Shown here piece by piece: positions 21,308 through 31,809 of a stretch of DNA of 64,000 nt (its first letter is position 1; each line of letters starts with the position of its first letter). Position numbers and translations under genes: made by a program. The DNA is from Panicum virgatum (lineage: Eukaryota > Streptophyta > Magnoliopsida > Poales > Poaceae): NCBI RefSeq assembly GCF_016808335.1, contig NC_053138.1, positions 54,900,951-54,964,950 on the forward strand. The letters are read 5' to 3'. A model generated the notes under the pieces. It was not told where the DNA came from. It worked only from the letters and a program-made list of their open reading frames with translations, and searched no databases.

Positions 21308-22664
21308 GAAAAAATCCATTTTTCGCCATCCAACTATCGCCCAAGTTTAATTTTAGCCATGCAACTCTAAAACCGAATATCCTTGACCATCTAATTATCA
21401 AAACCGTTCACATTTGGCCATCCGGTAGTTTTGCTAGGTGGTTTCGCTGACGTGGATGACACGTGACAGTGGGGCCCACATGCCAGCTTATTTTTTTATC
21501 TCTCTCCTGTTTCTCTCTTTCTTCCCATCTCCTCTCTCCCGGTCCCTTTGCTTGGAGGCCATGGAGGTCGCCACGCCATGGCCTCCGCCCCGCCGAGCTC
21601 CGCCTGCCATGCCGGAGGAGGAGCCACGCTTGATCCGCTGTGAGGAAGGAGCAGGGGAGGGGAGCTGGCGCCGGATCCACGACGCTCTGCCCTCCCCGTC
21701 GAGGAGCCAGCGGAGCTCGAGGCGGCGCCGGCTAGGGAGGAGGTCGGCCTCGCCGTGCGCCTCAACGACCCACCTTGCCTCACGCCGACGAGGGAGGAGG
21801 ACGGCCTCACCGTGCGCCGCCGCAGCCCGCCTCGCCGCGGCCTGCTTCGTGCCAGAGCTCGGCGTGCTCGGAGCAGAGGAGGTGCCACCATGGCCACCGA
21901 GGGAAGGATCAGGGAGGAGGGAGGGGAATCCAGCACGCCGACGGAGGAGGGGCGCCGCTTCACGTGCAGGCTGCCATCCCGCGGGCTCTCCGACATGCCG
22001 CGCGCCCTCCGCCGCTCAGCCCAAGGTGAGGGAGGAGGCGCAGAGCTTTCCCGCCCAAGGCAGCACTGCTCGCCTGCCCGCGGGACGCGGTGGCGCAGAT
22101 GGAGGGCACTAGACTTCGCACCGGAGCGCAGGGGCACCGTAGCGCGGAGGAAGGGCAGGCGCGCCGGAAGCCTGATACGAGGGCGGGGAGCCAGGCCATC
22201 GCAGACGGGGAGGCGGCAGCGCTATGGCCGGCGCGCGCACAGGGGAGGGGGCGTCGCTGCGCGGCGAGGTAGGAGGGAGAGGAGGATGGGGCGGAGCTCG
22301 AGTAGGCCATGGTTTCGCTGTGGCCGCGGGCACTCGCCATGGCCGTCGCCGCCAAAGACGGGCCGCCGGGGCAGAGGGTGTGGCGGCGGCAGGGGCGGCG
22401 GCTCGGGAACCTCCCCGGTCTCCCAGCCGTCCTGTTACCTCGCCGAAGAGAGGAGAGAAGAAAGGAGGAGAAAAGAAAGAGAAAGAGGTGAGAGGATGGC
22501 TGACAAGTGTTGCGTCCACATTAGCGAAACCGGCCAGTAAAATAGGCCGATGGTAAAAAATGAACGGTTTTCATAGTTGAGTGGTCAAAGATACCCGATT
22601 TTGAAGTTCAATGGCCAAAACCAAACCGAGGCAAGAGTTGGATGGTCAAAAATGGACTTTATCC
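21308..22664. mobile_element. Pack-MULE-like element with GC-rich cargo
   Basis: A perfect 9-bp duplication TTTTTGGCC flanks the element (21299-21307 and 22665-22673). The ends are inverted repeats of about 120 bp (left ...ATCCATTTTTCGCCATCC, right reverse complement ...GTCCATTTTTGACCATCC, both continuing to AAAACCGTTCA). The 1.1 kb interior is extremely GC-rich with five or six overlapping open frames, typical of captured 5' exons in grass Pack-MULEs. I could not identify a parent gene. No transposase is present. Confidence 0.85.
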
Positions 22665-22737
22665 TTTTTGGCCTGGCAGCCAGCGGCACCTATCCAAACA
22701 CGCCCTGACTGTCCAATGCCTGTGATGCATCCCCTTA

Positions 22738-23013
22738 AGGGATGTAAACCGTACGAATATTTTTCGACCGTATTTGAATTCAATCTGGTCTGGAAGAATT
22801 TTTATCCGTCTGTATCCGATTCCGAGTATCCAATATCCGTAACCGATCCGTATCCGAATGCTCAAAAGTTAGATTTTTATGATGTCGATATCCATTACAA
22901 TCTTATCCAACAAAAACTAACACTATTCGTATCCGACTCCGTATTCGAACACAGATATGAAAACAAATACGATATCAGTGATATCCGTCCGTATTCGATC
23001 CATTTTCATCCCT
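22738..23013. mobile_element. MITE with AGGGATG ends and repeated TATCCG words
   Basis: The element starts AGGGATGTAAACCGTACG and ends GATCCATTTTCATCCCT. The interior repeats TATCCG/CGTATCC-type words many times, like a known class of grass hAT-type MITE. Flanking target duplication is unclear. Apparent ORFs across it are chance. Confidence 0.6.
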
Positions 23014-24289
23014 ACCCCCTTGGTCTCCACATCGGCGTCCTGCTCGGGCTGCCCCAGCTCGGCCTCCACCTGCTGGCGGGCATATCTAGTTTACGGTCGC
23101 CCGTTTATTTTCATTGGTATGGTCGATTTTCCGACATCCTTCGTCTTTCCCTTTTTGGCATATATGTCCAGGTCCCATTCGTTCCATTTGGGCGAGACAT
23201 CAAAATCAATTCTGGCGCTACAGAAAATGAGATTCCCCCACCGACCCTCACCCTTTTGCATCCCGCACCAGGCAGGAATTATTTCTCAGAAGCGATTCTC
23301 TTTTTTTTTCAGATTGTAAGAAAATTGTGTGTAAAATTTGGATGGGGAAAGTGCGTGAAAAATATTTAAAACAAAAACTTTTTCACTAAAAAATTTATTG
23401 AATACAAAATTTGTGTTCCAAATTATTTATGCAAATTTGTTCAAACAAAAAAGTTTTGCATGTATATATTTTGTTGAAATACAAAATTTTGTATAAATGT
23501 TTGTAAGAAAACACAGGAAAAAAATTAGGATAAAAATTTTTGAAACAAAAAAGAAATCTGAGAGAAAAAAATTAGAACCAGAATTAAAAAAACAAAAATT
23601 CAGAACCAAAAAACGACAAACAAAACATTTGATCAACAAATTCATGAACCAGCAAAAAAGTTTTATGGACAACTTTTTTTTAAAAAAAATTATACAACAA
23701 AAGAAAAAGAAAAATTGAGGCAGCCATCGCAGCGCTTTCAACTCACTAGCATAGCTGACGAGCAAAAGCGCCGCCGCAGCTCCTCCGGCCACGCCGGGCT
23801 CCGTCGTCACCGACGCCGGCCACGTCTGGGCCATGCATCCCCGCCCGCCGTGTGGAGTTCCAGACGCTGGCCTACCACCCTCCTTCCTCGCCGCTATAGC
23901 TCCGCACCTCCTCTCCGCGCATGCTGCAGGCTGCCAGCAAGAAGATGGTAGCACGAAAAGAATCCAGCAAAGCGAAGAGAGAGGAAGCGGAAAGGAGAAA
24001 AGAAAAGGAGAAGACTAGACACTGGATGAAGATGCGAGAAGATGGCGACGTGGGCGTGGGACCCTCCACGTGAATTGGTTTGCGCTTTGCGAACTGGACA
24101 GGTGCAGGTCGGATTGATCGTGAGGTGGCTTCCATCCTTGCGACTGTAGAATTAGTACTAGGGCCGGGAAAGAGAAATGCGAAGCAGCGACCGTGAGTTT
24201 GGAAACTCATGGTCAACCACATATTCAGCATCCCGCCTGCTGGCCGCGGGAGGGGAAAAAATTTGGTGGAGGACAGCTGCAAACCGAAC
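23014..24289. other. Mixed unannotated sequence
   Basis: At 23014-23085 the minus strand reads an acidic, non-repetitive peptide (word VEAELGQPEQDADVE) that could be a captured exon. The stretch 23330-23715 is AT-rich with A runs. From 23730 to 24290 GC rises and short frames appear on both strands. No family, RNA gene or element terminus is supported. Confidence 0.35.
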
Positions 24290-25145
24290 TCCCTGCAGCC
24301 CTCCTCCGATACCATCCACGTGGAGATCGGAGGGTTGCTCCTGGGGGCTCCGTGGCAGGAAAATGAAGCGCTCGGCTCGGCCCGCACCTGGGCTCCAAGT
24401 CCTAGCAGTAGCAGCACCTCGTCCAAGTGTCAGGCGGCGCCGCCGCCACACCAGCATAACCCTTGCGACCTCACCTTCCTTCACTCCGACAACAGATACT
24501 ACTGGGGTGTGGCCGACCGTTGCTTCTTCCGCGCGCCCCGCCGCCATGGACCTCGGCCTGGCATACAAGCCAGTTTTACTGCCGGCGATGTCGCTACACA
24601 ATACTACCCTAGTGGCGCCACAGATTCAAGCAGCGGTAGTTCGTCCCCAACAAACTACTTGCACTTGCGTCATCTTCCTGGGATCCTTTTGCTTCAGCGG
24701 CACCTCTTGCTCCTTTTGGCCCGGCAGCCAGGCCGCGGCGCCCGCGTTCGCCTCCTCTCCGGCGTGCCTCCTTCCCGGCCCGCAGCACGTCACTCGCGGC
24801 CGCTGCTGCCTTCACTCTGCCGCACCTCCTACCCGCCGGGCCGCCCAGCCCGCGTCCGCCTTCCCTCCTCCCAGCTAGGCCACCCTGCCCGCGTCCACCT
24901 ACCCTCCGCTGCGCCTCCTTCCCGGCCCGCAGCACGTTGCCCGCGGCCGCCGTTGCTCCTCTGCCGCGCGTGGCCTCGGCTCGCCGCCGACCAAAGAAGC
25001 GGAGCCGAGCGAGGAGTCCTCCCTTCAGAAACCCGTGGAAGCCAGGTGCGAGCTGAGCCGAGCGCTTCGTTTTCCTGCCGCGGAGCCCCCAGGAGCAAGC
25101 CTCCGATCTCCACGTGGACGACATCAGAGGAGGGCTGCAGGGAGT
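24290..25145. repeat. Inverted repeat pair (~100 bp arms) around GC-rich sequence
   Basis: The arm at about 24296-24397 and the arm at about 25039-25141 are inverted copies. Both contain, in opposite orientation, the words GCCGAGCGCTTC, GGAGCCCCCAGGAGCAA and GATCTCCACGTGGA. Between them lies a GC-rich segment with an internal direct repeat (CCTCCTTCCCGGCCCGCAGCACGT near 24770 and 24917). This could be a fold-back element or an inverted duplication of captured sequence. The long frame 24209-25225 crosses it and is not credible as a gene. Confidence 0.65.
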
Positions 25146-25264
25146 TCGGAGCCGTGCCTGCCGCTGCCGGAGGGAGGGGCCAGCCGGAGCAGTCGCATGG
25201 CTGGCCGTGGGAGGAGGACGCCTAAAAACGTCGTATTTTTAGAAATGAATGCGGTACCTGCCTT

Positions 25265-25430
25265 TATTTCTTTCAGCTTAAATTCAATTTGTAGAGACGG
25301 ATAACATGTCTGTTCCCAAATATATTTGTAGAGGTGGGTTATGGTGTCACCCGCCTCTACATGCAAATGATTTGTAGGAGCAGATGATGCTATAACTGGC
25401 CCCTACAAATTAATTTTTAGAAAACTAGAA
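25265..25430. repeat. CACTA-type subterminal hairpins
   Basis: The words TTGTAGAGGTGGGT and ACCCGCCTCTACA pair as a 13-bp stem (25327-25339 with 25349-25361, one wobble), followed by TTTGTAGGAGCAG...CCCCTACAAATT. Such TTGTAGGGGCGG-like palindromes are typical of grass CACTA ends. No CACTA terminus was found next to them. A copy lies at about 27630-27795. Confidence 0.45.
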
Positions 25431-25757
25431 AAAGTAAACAAAGATTGAAAATATCAAAATTAAAAGAAAAAATATCCTAGCAAACCGGCCACACCACAAA
25501 CCCCTCTACTACCGATGTACTATTTTTTGACGAAATATGCACACTTGCGCAAATCAGGGTCCAAACCGCTTATCTCAAACAAATGCCAATCCAATCGTCC
25601 TTGCAATAATCTACTAGCATAACAACTATCATGTTTGTATTTTTTTTGACATTTGAGTATTATTATCTAGCTATTAGGCAGTTAATTTTTCTAACTCACG
25701 TACTGATGTAGTCTTCAACACATTTGTCCTTGAGATATCCTATCGTCATCAATCTGT

Positions 25758-26753
25758 TTACTCAATTTGGTTCCTTTTGGACCTTCTCCCGGTTCTCTTC
25801 TTCTTTCTGTCTTGGGCCTTCCTGGCATCTTCACATATGTAGGCGGAAGGGGTTTGGGCATGTCTAAAATTGGCCAATTGTCTGGTCCTTGAACAGGATG
25901 CAAGCAATATTGATGTCTTCATGTACTCTAAAATCTTGAAACAAGGTGCAATGAAGTCATCCAGTTGTTTAGATGCCATGTAAATTGAGCTTATTGCATG
26001 GCAGCAGGGAAGGCCTGATAGTTGCCAGTACCTACAGGTACATGTTCTCTCTTCCAAGTTAACTGTGTACCTCCTGTGTTCTTTCTCTTGCACCTCAAAT
26101 CCATCTTGGCCATTCCAGAGCACATAGCACTTACTAGACCTGACAATATTTATCTTAAGCTTCTTAAATATATTAGGACATATTGTTCCTTGCCATTTTT
26201 CTACCTTTGTTCTATTCTCTTGGATCCTGACCATTACTTTGCGCCTTATAGCCTCATTCATTGAGATGACTGGCAAAAACCTGGCATCAATGATACAGTG
26301 GTTGAAACTCTCACATAAATTGTTATCAACAGAGTCACAGTTTGATCCAAGCTTGAAAAAGGCCCTACTCCAATGTTCAGGTGCAGTTTTGAGCATGTCC
26401 CTGGCCCCATCAGGTGTATCCTGGGCCAGCAATGCCCTATTGTAGTTGAACAGTGTCCTGCATGGTGATTTTGCACATCTCCACCATTTTTTCTATAGCT
26501 CCTTATCTGTATATTTTTTCCTCCAGTTTGCATAAATATGTTTTGCACACATCCTGTGCTCTGCATTTGGAACCAAATCTGCAACTGCATTCAAAAGTCC
26601 TTTTTGTTGGTCAGATATGATTACCCAACCTTCACCCCCATCATTGATGTTTAGGTCCTTCTGTAGCAACCCAAGAAACTAGTACCAAGTATCATTTGTT
26701 TCTTTCTCCACTGCTGCCCAGGCAATAGGGTACATCTGATTATTGGCATCCCT
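25758..26753 (-). pseudogene. Duplicated MULE transposase remnant
   Basis: A copy of 19672-20664. It keeps the same two premature TAG codons (26493-26495 and 26679-26681), a 2-bp difference that changes the frame after the SWIM finger, and a truncated C terminus that now ends in junction sequence. It is joined to a right-TIR copy (to 26974) and to the flank CAAGCTTTA. It has no left TIR and no GRF gene. Confidence 0.9.
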
Positions 26754-28131
26754 TCCAACGTGGCCTGCCCAACCTGACAAGCGGGCCTGAGCGCCACCGT
26801 GTCAACATCTCCAGCGTGGAGTGCCATGTAGGCAATACTGGGTGCAAAACCACCCTAGGGGGTTAAGTGTCCGGTTTGAATTAGTTGAAGGTGCAAGACA
26901 TATAGTTTTTGAGATGGGGGGGGGTGTTATGTGTACCACTATCCATATGTCAGGGGGTTATATATACTTTTTCCCAAGCTTTATTTGTTCTCTGATGATA
27001 TATATATAAGTATATTGACTGTGGGAGAAACTAAGGTCTCCTCCAACGGTTCAAGGCAGCATAGCTCATGAATAACCGCAGTGGTGCTACAGTGAAAAAA
27101 TCAGCACGGTAACTTTGGCCAAGAGAGGGAGCCATCCCAAGCGTGAGCGAGCTAGCGCTCTGCTCCGTGCCAGTCTCTTCATTTTGGCAGTATTTAGCAC
27201 TGTTCGACGATTAGAATATGTGAACTAGCTTGGAGCAATACCGTTGGAGGATGCCTATAAGGCTTGGCTTGGCTTGACCTAGTCTCCCGTGCCAAAGCAT
27301 CGGCTGGCCGAACTTTAGTCGCCGATTTGGCCGCCCACGATTTGGCCGGAGCAGGGCGTATAAATGGGCACGCCTAATTTTGCCAATTTTTGGCCGAAAA
27401 AAATCCAGGTGCGAGTCGTGCCGAGCGCTTCGTTTTCCTGCCGCGGAGCCCCCAGGAGCAAGCCTCCGATCTCCACGTGGACGACATCAGAGGAGGGCTG
27501 CAGGGAGTTCGGAGCCGTGCCTGCCGCTGACGGAGGGAGGGGCCAGCCGGAGCAGTCGCATGGCTGGCCGTGGGAGGAGGACGCCTAAAAACGTCGTATT
27601 TTTAGAAATGAATGCGGTACCTGCCTTTATTTCTTCCAGCTTAAATTCAATTTGTAGAGACGGATAACATGTCTGTTCCCAAATATATTTGTAGAGGTGG
27701 GTTATGGTGTCACCCGCCTCTACATGCAAATGATTTGTAGGAGCAGATGATGCTATAACTGGCCCCTACAAATTAATTTTTAGAAAACTAGAAAAAGTAA
27801 ACAAAGATTGAAAATATCAAAATTAAAAGAAAAAATATCCTAGCAAACCGGCCACACCACAAACCCCTCTACTACCGATGTACTATTTTTTTGACGAAAT
27901 ATGCACACTTGCGCAAATCAGGGTCCAAACCGCTTATCTCAAACAAATGCCAATCCAATCGTCCTTGCAATAATCTACTAGCATAACAACTATCATGTTT
28001 GTATTTTTTTTGACATTTGAGTATTATTATCTAGCTATTAGGCAGTTAATTTTTCTAACTCACGTACTGATGTAGTCTTCAACACATTTGTCCTTGAGAT
28101 ATCCTATCGTCATCAATCTGTTTACTCAATT
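25764..28131. repeat. Tandem duplication, unit 2, internally deleted
   Basis: 25764-27406 matches 19672-21318 and 27405-28131 matches 25042-25763. The 3.7 kb between them in unit 1 (most of the Pack-MULE, the MITE and the inverted-repeat arm) is absent. The deletion junction near 27404-27406 shares CCA with both parental points (21316-21318 and 25042-25044). The 11-bp stump of the Pack-MULE left end remains in unit 2, so the Pack-MULE was already there when the unit was duplicated. Confidence 0.9.
27407..28131. repeat. Copy of the unit-1 right part, with jacalin intron similarity
   Basis: A copy of 25045-25763. Within it, 27945-28080 also matches 29838-29970, which is the start of intron 3 of the lectin gene plus the last bases of its exon 3 (minus strand). 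The same holds for 25580-25715 in unit 1. Confidence 0.75.
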
Positions 28132-28412
28132 AAGTGATACATATATTACATTATTACATGAAATAGTTCTTAGCTAGAAAAGTCCGAAGGAAAGAAGGAA
28201 GGCTGACCTGAACCTGCCTGCTTCAATGGGCATATATATAACACCTGCCGTGTCCCATGATCAATACAGTCCGTAAGCCTCAAACGTAAGCTCTATGTCG
28301 GGTAACAGCCATGACACGGATTTACACAAAAATAAAATTAAAAAGCTGCAACTAAAACAGAGTACATGACTGCTGCAAGGACGAGCGTTCATCAGATGCC
28401 ATGAGATTTTCA
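28132..28412 (-). other. 3' flank and probable 3' UTR of the lectin gene
   Basis: This lies between the lectin stop codon (28413-28415) and the end of the tandem duplication. It contains no other gene. A canonical AATAAA was not found on the minus strand. Confidence 0.4.
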
Positions 28413-31400
28413 TCATGCAAAGCTCAGTTGATCATCATGGGCACGAGCGTAGACGCCCACTGCGTCGACGTATCTCCCAGCTCGCCCGAAGAAGCCCACG
28501 ATGCTACAGCCGCCCGGAACGTGGACGCAGAAGGGGTTGCCATTCGGCTGCCCGAATGGCCCGTACGCTTGGAGGTTGGTGACGAGCGTCATCGACGTAA
28601 CCACGGTGTGTGCTCCAAACGCGCCGGTCGTACCGAACACTTCCTTGATAAATTCTAGACGGCCAAACTGGATCTAGTTTGGAGAAGAGATAAAAAGGAT
28701 ATGATCGATGCCATCAGTGAATGCAGGCTCAATAAACTGATCTATTTTACAATAATAAAACACTACAATAGAACAAATTTGTAATAAGAGCGCCCCTGAT
28801 TTTGTGTTTACAAAAGCAGAAGAAAAATTCGTCCACAGTTGCTGCTCTGCTTGTGCACTGTAGGATTTTAAGGTGGTTAGTTTCATGCCATCATTCACCA
28901 CCTACAAATCAAGCTGATTTGCAGGAACGGTTCATGGGATAATCCACACTTAAAAATCAGCATCTATAACATCAGACAATGGTATAATCCACCCCTACGA
29001 ATAGAAAGATTTGCAGGGACCTCCCCCCCCCCCCCCCCACCCCACCCGTCCCTATCACACAAATTGATTTGCAAGGTGGCTCATACCACCGACCGCTCTC
29101 GACAGTGAAAAAAATCTACTACCATGCCACAAGACAGCTATACCCAGTGGCGGAGGACGGGAAAATCTTTAGGTATGGCGAAATTGACAACATAGATAGT
29201 AAGGTATAAGATACACATAGAAATGCCTTCATAATCAAGTACAAAATGGCAAAGGATGTTAAAAAACATTTAAGATACTATTGTTGTACTATATTCAAGG
29301 TGTGGCAGCTGCCATATATACCTTGCCACCATGGTCCTCCGCCCCTGGCTATACCTCTCCCTTATCCCTTCTATCCCATTTCCTCTCCCAACAACCACAT
29401 CCACTTCTCTATTCTCTATATATCTCGGTCGTTGTCTCCCTTCCTTAGCTCATTTGGCGCAGAGGCCCGGACGTGTGCACTGGTAGTCCTAGCTATATGT
29501 ATTATTAGCCTAAAAGGTAAATGCTAAATAGTCGGCCACCTACTATTTAGCTACTTTTTAGACTAAACAACCATTTAAATAGTTATTAAATGGGGTAAAC
29601 GACTAATTAAACGGACACGATTTACCACTATATAAATGGCCGTGTAGATGAACAGTGGCTATAGGACGATACGATAGCCCGTGAAGCGGATTTTCTTTAT
29701 TTTTTATACGAATTGCTGGGACGGATTGTGCCATCGCTCGTCCCAGTAAAACCCTATTTCCATGGGTGGGCAATGGGGTTGCCCACTCCTAAAATTCGAT
29801 TTGCACGGGCACCTCGAGGCCTGCTCAGCTCAGCTCCTGCAAATGCCAATCCAACCGCGCCCTTGCAATAATCGTCTAGCGTAACAACTAGCATGTTTAT
29901 AATTTTTTTTTGACATTTGAGTATTATTATCTAGCTATTAGGCAGTTAATTTTTCTAACTTACTGTTGTAGTCTTTCCGGCATTGCCACTGCCCCATGGA
30001 CCCGCAATGTGCTTCTGGCCGGCCTGGTCAAGGTAGGAGTAAGCTAGGGAATCCACCACCACATCACTGCGAACGGTCACGGTTTCAAGACGATGGGGTA
30101 GTGCCACTACTGCAGCGTCAACATGGGAGCCTCCATTTCCGCCCCATGGCCCAATCTTTGTGGCGAGGCTTCTTTGGACAGCAGAACACGTACGGGGCGC
30201 TTGCCGTGTAGCCTGCAACATTATTATAATTGTTTGAAACTGCATGCCTGCAATATTATTTTGTATATATTCGGCAATATATATGATTCTAGATTCTAGG
30301 TGCAGTGTTTATTTTACACCCAGAAGTAAAATTACTAAAAAAAACTAGCCAGAAATTACTGAACCGAGGTGCCGTATTACTAAATCATGTTCACTAAAAG
30401 GGTGTTAGTAATCGCGCGCAGCAGTTCTTACTAAAAATTTATTCAGTAATTAGTTAGATGTAGCTACACCTAAGGTGTTGAATAGAGTAACACGTGGGTC
30501 TATATATTTACTTATACATAGTAACATATATATACACACGTCAATGCTACTGTATATACGCTCATGACCTGACCTATTACAAGCAAAAATAATGGTCAAA
30601 ATACCTAACCGAATTTACTGAGTTATTGACCTTGTTTAGTAATACCTCGCCGATGAACTACTGAAAAATTAGCCAGTTTAGCTATTAATTTAGAATAAAC
30701 TACTACATTCAAGAGGTAGAATAGCACATGGGTGTATAAGTATACACACACACTTACTCTCGCATTTACCGTTTCTCCCAGGATTGGGATCAGTCCTTGG
30801 ATGGTAAGCCTGTCGACCTCCGTTTTGGTTTTAGCATCTTTCATATGCAGTGCTCTCCTGACAATGCCGCTCGCCATAGCAAACTCTCGAGAGCCACCGA
30901 CGATTGAGTACTCGTCATCCACCTCAGGAGACACACCCATGGCCTGAAGCGTCGATCCTTTCAACCTAATTAATTTTTATGGATTAGAACAACCCCACCG
31001 TACCGGCGCGGAGCTAGAGCTCATGCATCGACGGCGTCGGCGACGGCGACGGCGACGGCGTGCGCGTACCTTCCATGCTCGAACACGAAGCTGAAAGTGT
31101 TGTAGAAGAAGCCGCCACCGGAGGTGTCGGCGTGCAGGCCTCGCGCGCGGGCCACGAGCCTCGCGCCGGGGCCGGGCCCATCGTAGACCGCCCAGTTGTG
31201 GACGGCCATGGCGCCGCGCATCCCCGAGCGGTGAGGTCGCTCACCGAATCCGCCGATGGGCTCGCCGGAGGAGTCGACGAGGGCAGCCTGATTGGCGCCT
31301 TTCCGCTGCTTGCCCGCGACACGGTGCATGTATAGGTCGCGGAAGGTGAACCTCCTGTACTCGAGAGGTGCTGCGGCGACGGCGGTGGCCTCGAAGTTGG

Positions 31401-31422
31401 ACAGGCCCTCGTCGTTGTTCAT
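28413..31422 (-). CDS. Dirigent-jacalin chimeric lectin, four exons
   Basis: Exons on the minus strand are 31070-31422, 30758-30965, 29964-30212 and 28413-28667, all with GT-AG junctions and matching phases, giving 354 aa with no internal stop. Residues ~18-180 form a dirigent domain (FTFRDLYMHRVAG, NWAVYDGPGPGARLVARARG, FKG/LKGSTLQAMG, SIVGGSREFAMASG). Residues ~206-352 form a jacalin-like mannose-type lectin domain (KIGPWGGNGGS, HIAGPWGSG, FGTTGAFG, YGPFGQ, SIVGFFGRAG) with the carbohydrate motif GRYVD at 334-338. The combination is the monocot chimeric jacalin family, usually induced by jasmonate or pathogens and cytoplasmic or nuclear, since no signal peptide is seen. The start ATG follows an upstream in-frame TAA without another Met. 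Intron 3 is about 1.3 kb and carries TE sequence. Binding sugar and expression cannot be read from sequence. Confidence 0.92.
28668..29963 (-). other. Intron 3 of the lectin gene, TE-loaded
   Basis: The donor GTAAGT (29958-29963) and acceptor CAG (28668-28670) bound a 1296-bp intron within the jacalin domain. It contains a hAT MITE (29145-29347), CACTA-like subterminal sequence around 28860-29080 with a C run at about 29020-29036, and an inverted-repeat segment near 29720-29830 (CTGGGACGG...CGTCCCAG). Confidence 0.8.
29145..29347. mobile_element. hAT MITE (203 bp) in the lectin intron
   Basis: The element runs CAGTGGCGGAGGACGG to GGTCCTCCGCCCCTG. It is flanked by a perfect 8-bp duplication GCTATACC (29137-29144 and 29348-29355). 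No coding capacity. Its ends resemble those of the MITE at 14107-14311. Confidence 0.9.
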
Positions 31423-31483
31423 CACGGCCTCGATGATCGACCTTGTCAGGAACGAAATTGCATTGCAAGGTTGGATTTATGTG

Positions 31484-31489
31484 TTTATA
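31484..31489 (-). promoter_or_regulatory. Candidate TATA box of the lectin gene
   Basis: TATAAA on the minus strand lies 62 bp upstream of the chosen ATG (31420-31422), which would leave a leader of about 30 nt. A W-box core (TTGACT) lies further upstream at 31630-31635, on the same strand. Both are short words and could be chance. Confidence 0.4.
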
Positions 31490-31777
31490 TGCGAGATGAT
31501 GCGTCCTAGCAGGCAAGCATCTTCTCTTCGTTTCTTCCGCGCATCCACTGGCATCATCAGTATATCCACATTGTAAGCACCGTGCCAAGAAATTAAAACG
31601 AATTTATTTAGTGTTTCCTTTCAACAGCTAGTCAAAAATTAGTCGCTTCTGCCTCCCTTTCAACGCAAAAAAGAAAAAAAAATGCATTCCTTTTTATTGC
31701 ACTACTATCGTATCTTTTGTATAATTTATAAATTGCTTTGTGTTTATTAGTAGTACAGCCAAGGAAAAATTATATTT

Positions 31778-31804
31778 CTTGGCGGTTCCAATTCAACCGC
31801 CAAG
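31778..31804. other. Perfect 10-bp stem hairpin upstream of the lectin gene
   Basis: CTTGGCGGTT (31778-31787) and AACCGCCAAG (31795-31804) are perfectly complementary around a 7-nt loop. It may be a relic of a CACTA subterminal palindrome. There is no T tract or other sign of a functional RNA. Confidence 0.5.
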
Positions 31805-31809
31805 ATAAT

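Larger units (their letters stand above)
19672..25763. repeat. Tandem duplication, unit 1 (~6.1 kb)
   Basis: Unit 1 runs from inside the transposase gene to about 25763. The start (19672 on) reappears at 25764 and the end reappears before 28131. The junction at 25764-25767 shares AATT with both parental ends (19672-19675 and 28128-28131), so a 4-bp microhomology marks the breakpoint. Identity between copies is very high. Confidence 0.9.

Noticed and set aside
21438..22556. Multiple overlapping ORFs of 110-261 codons on both strands
   Set aside because: They all lie in the extremely GC-rich Pack-MULE interior where stop codons are rare. No frame stands out.
24209..25225. 338-codon plus-strand ORF
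   Set aside because: It crosses an inverted-repeat pair and a direct repeat. The opposite strand and other frames are equally open. It is best explained by GC content.
31241..31588. 115-codon minus-strand ORF upstream of and overlapping lectin exon 1
   Set aside because: It is in a different frame from the dirigent domain and has no recognisable domain; a shadow of exon 1.
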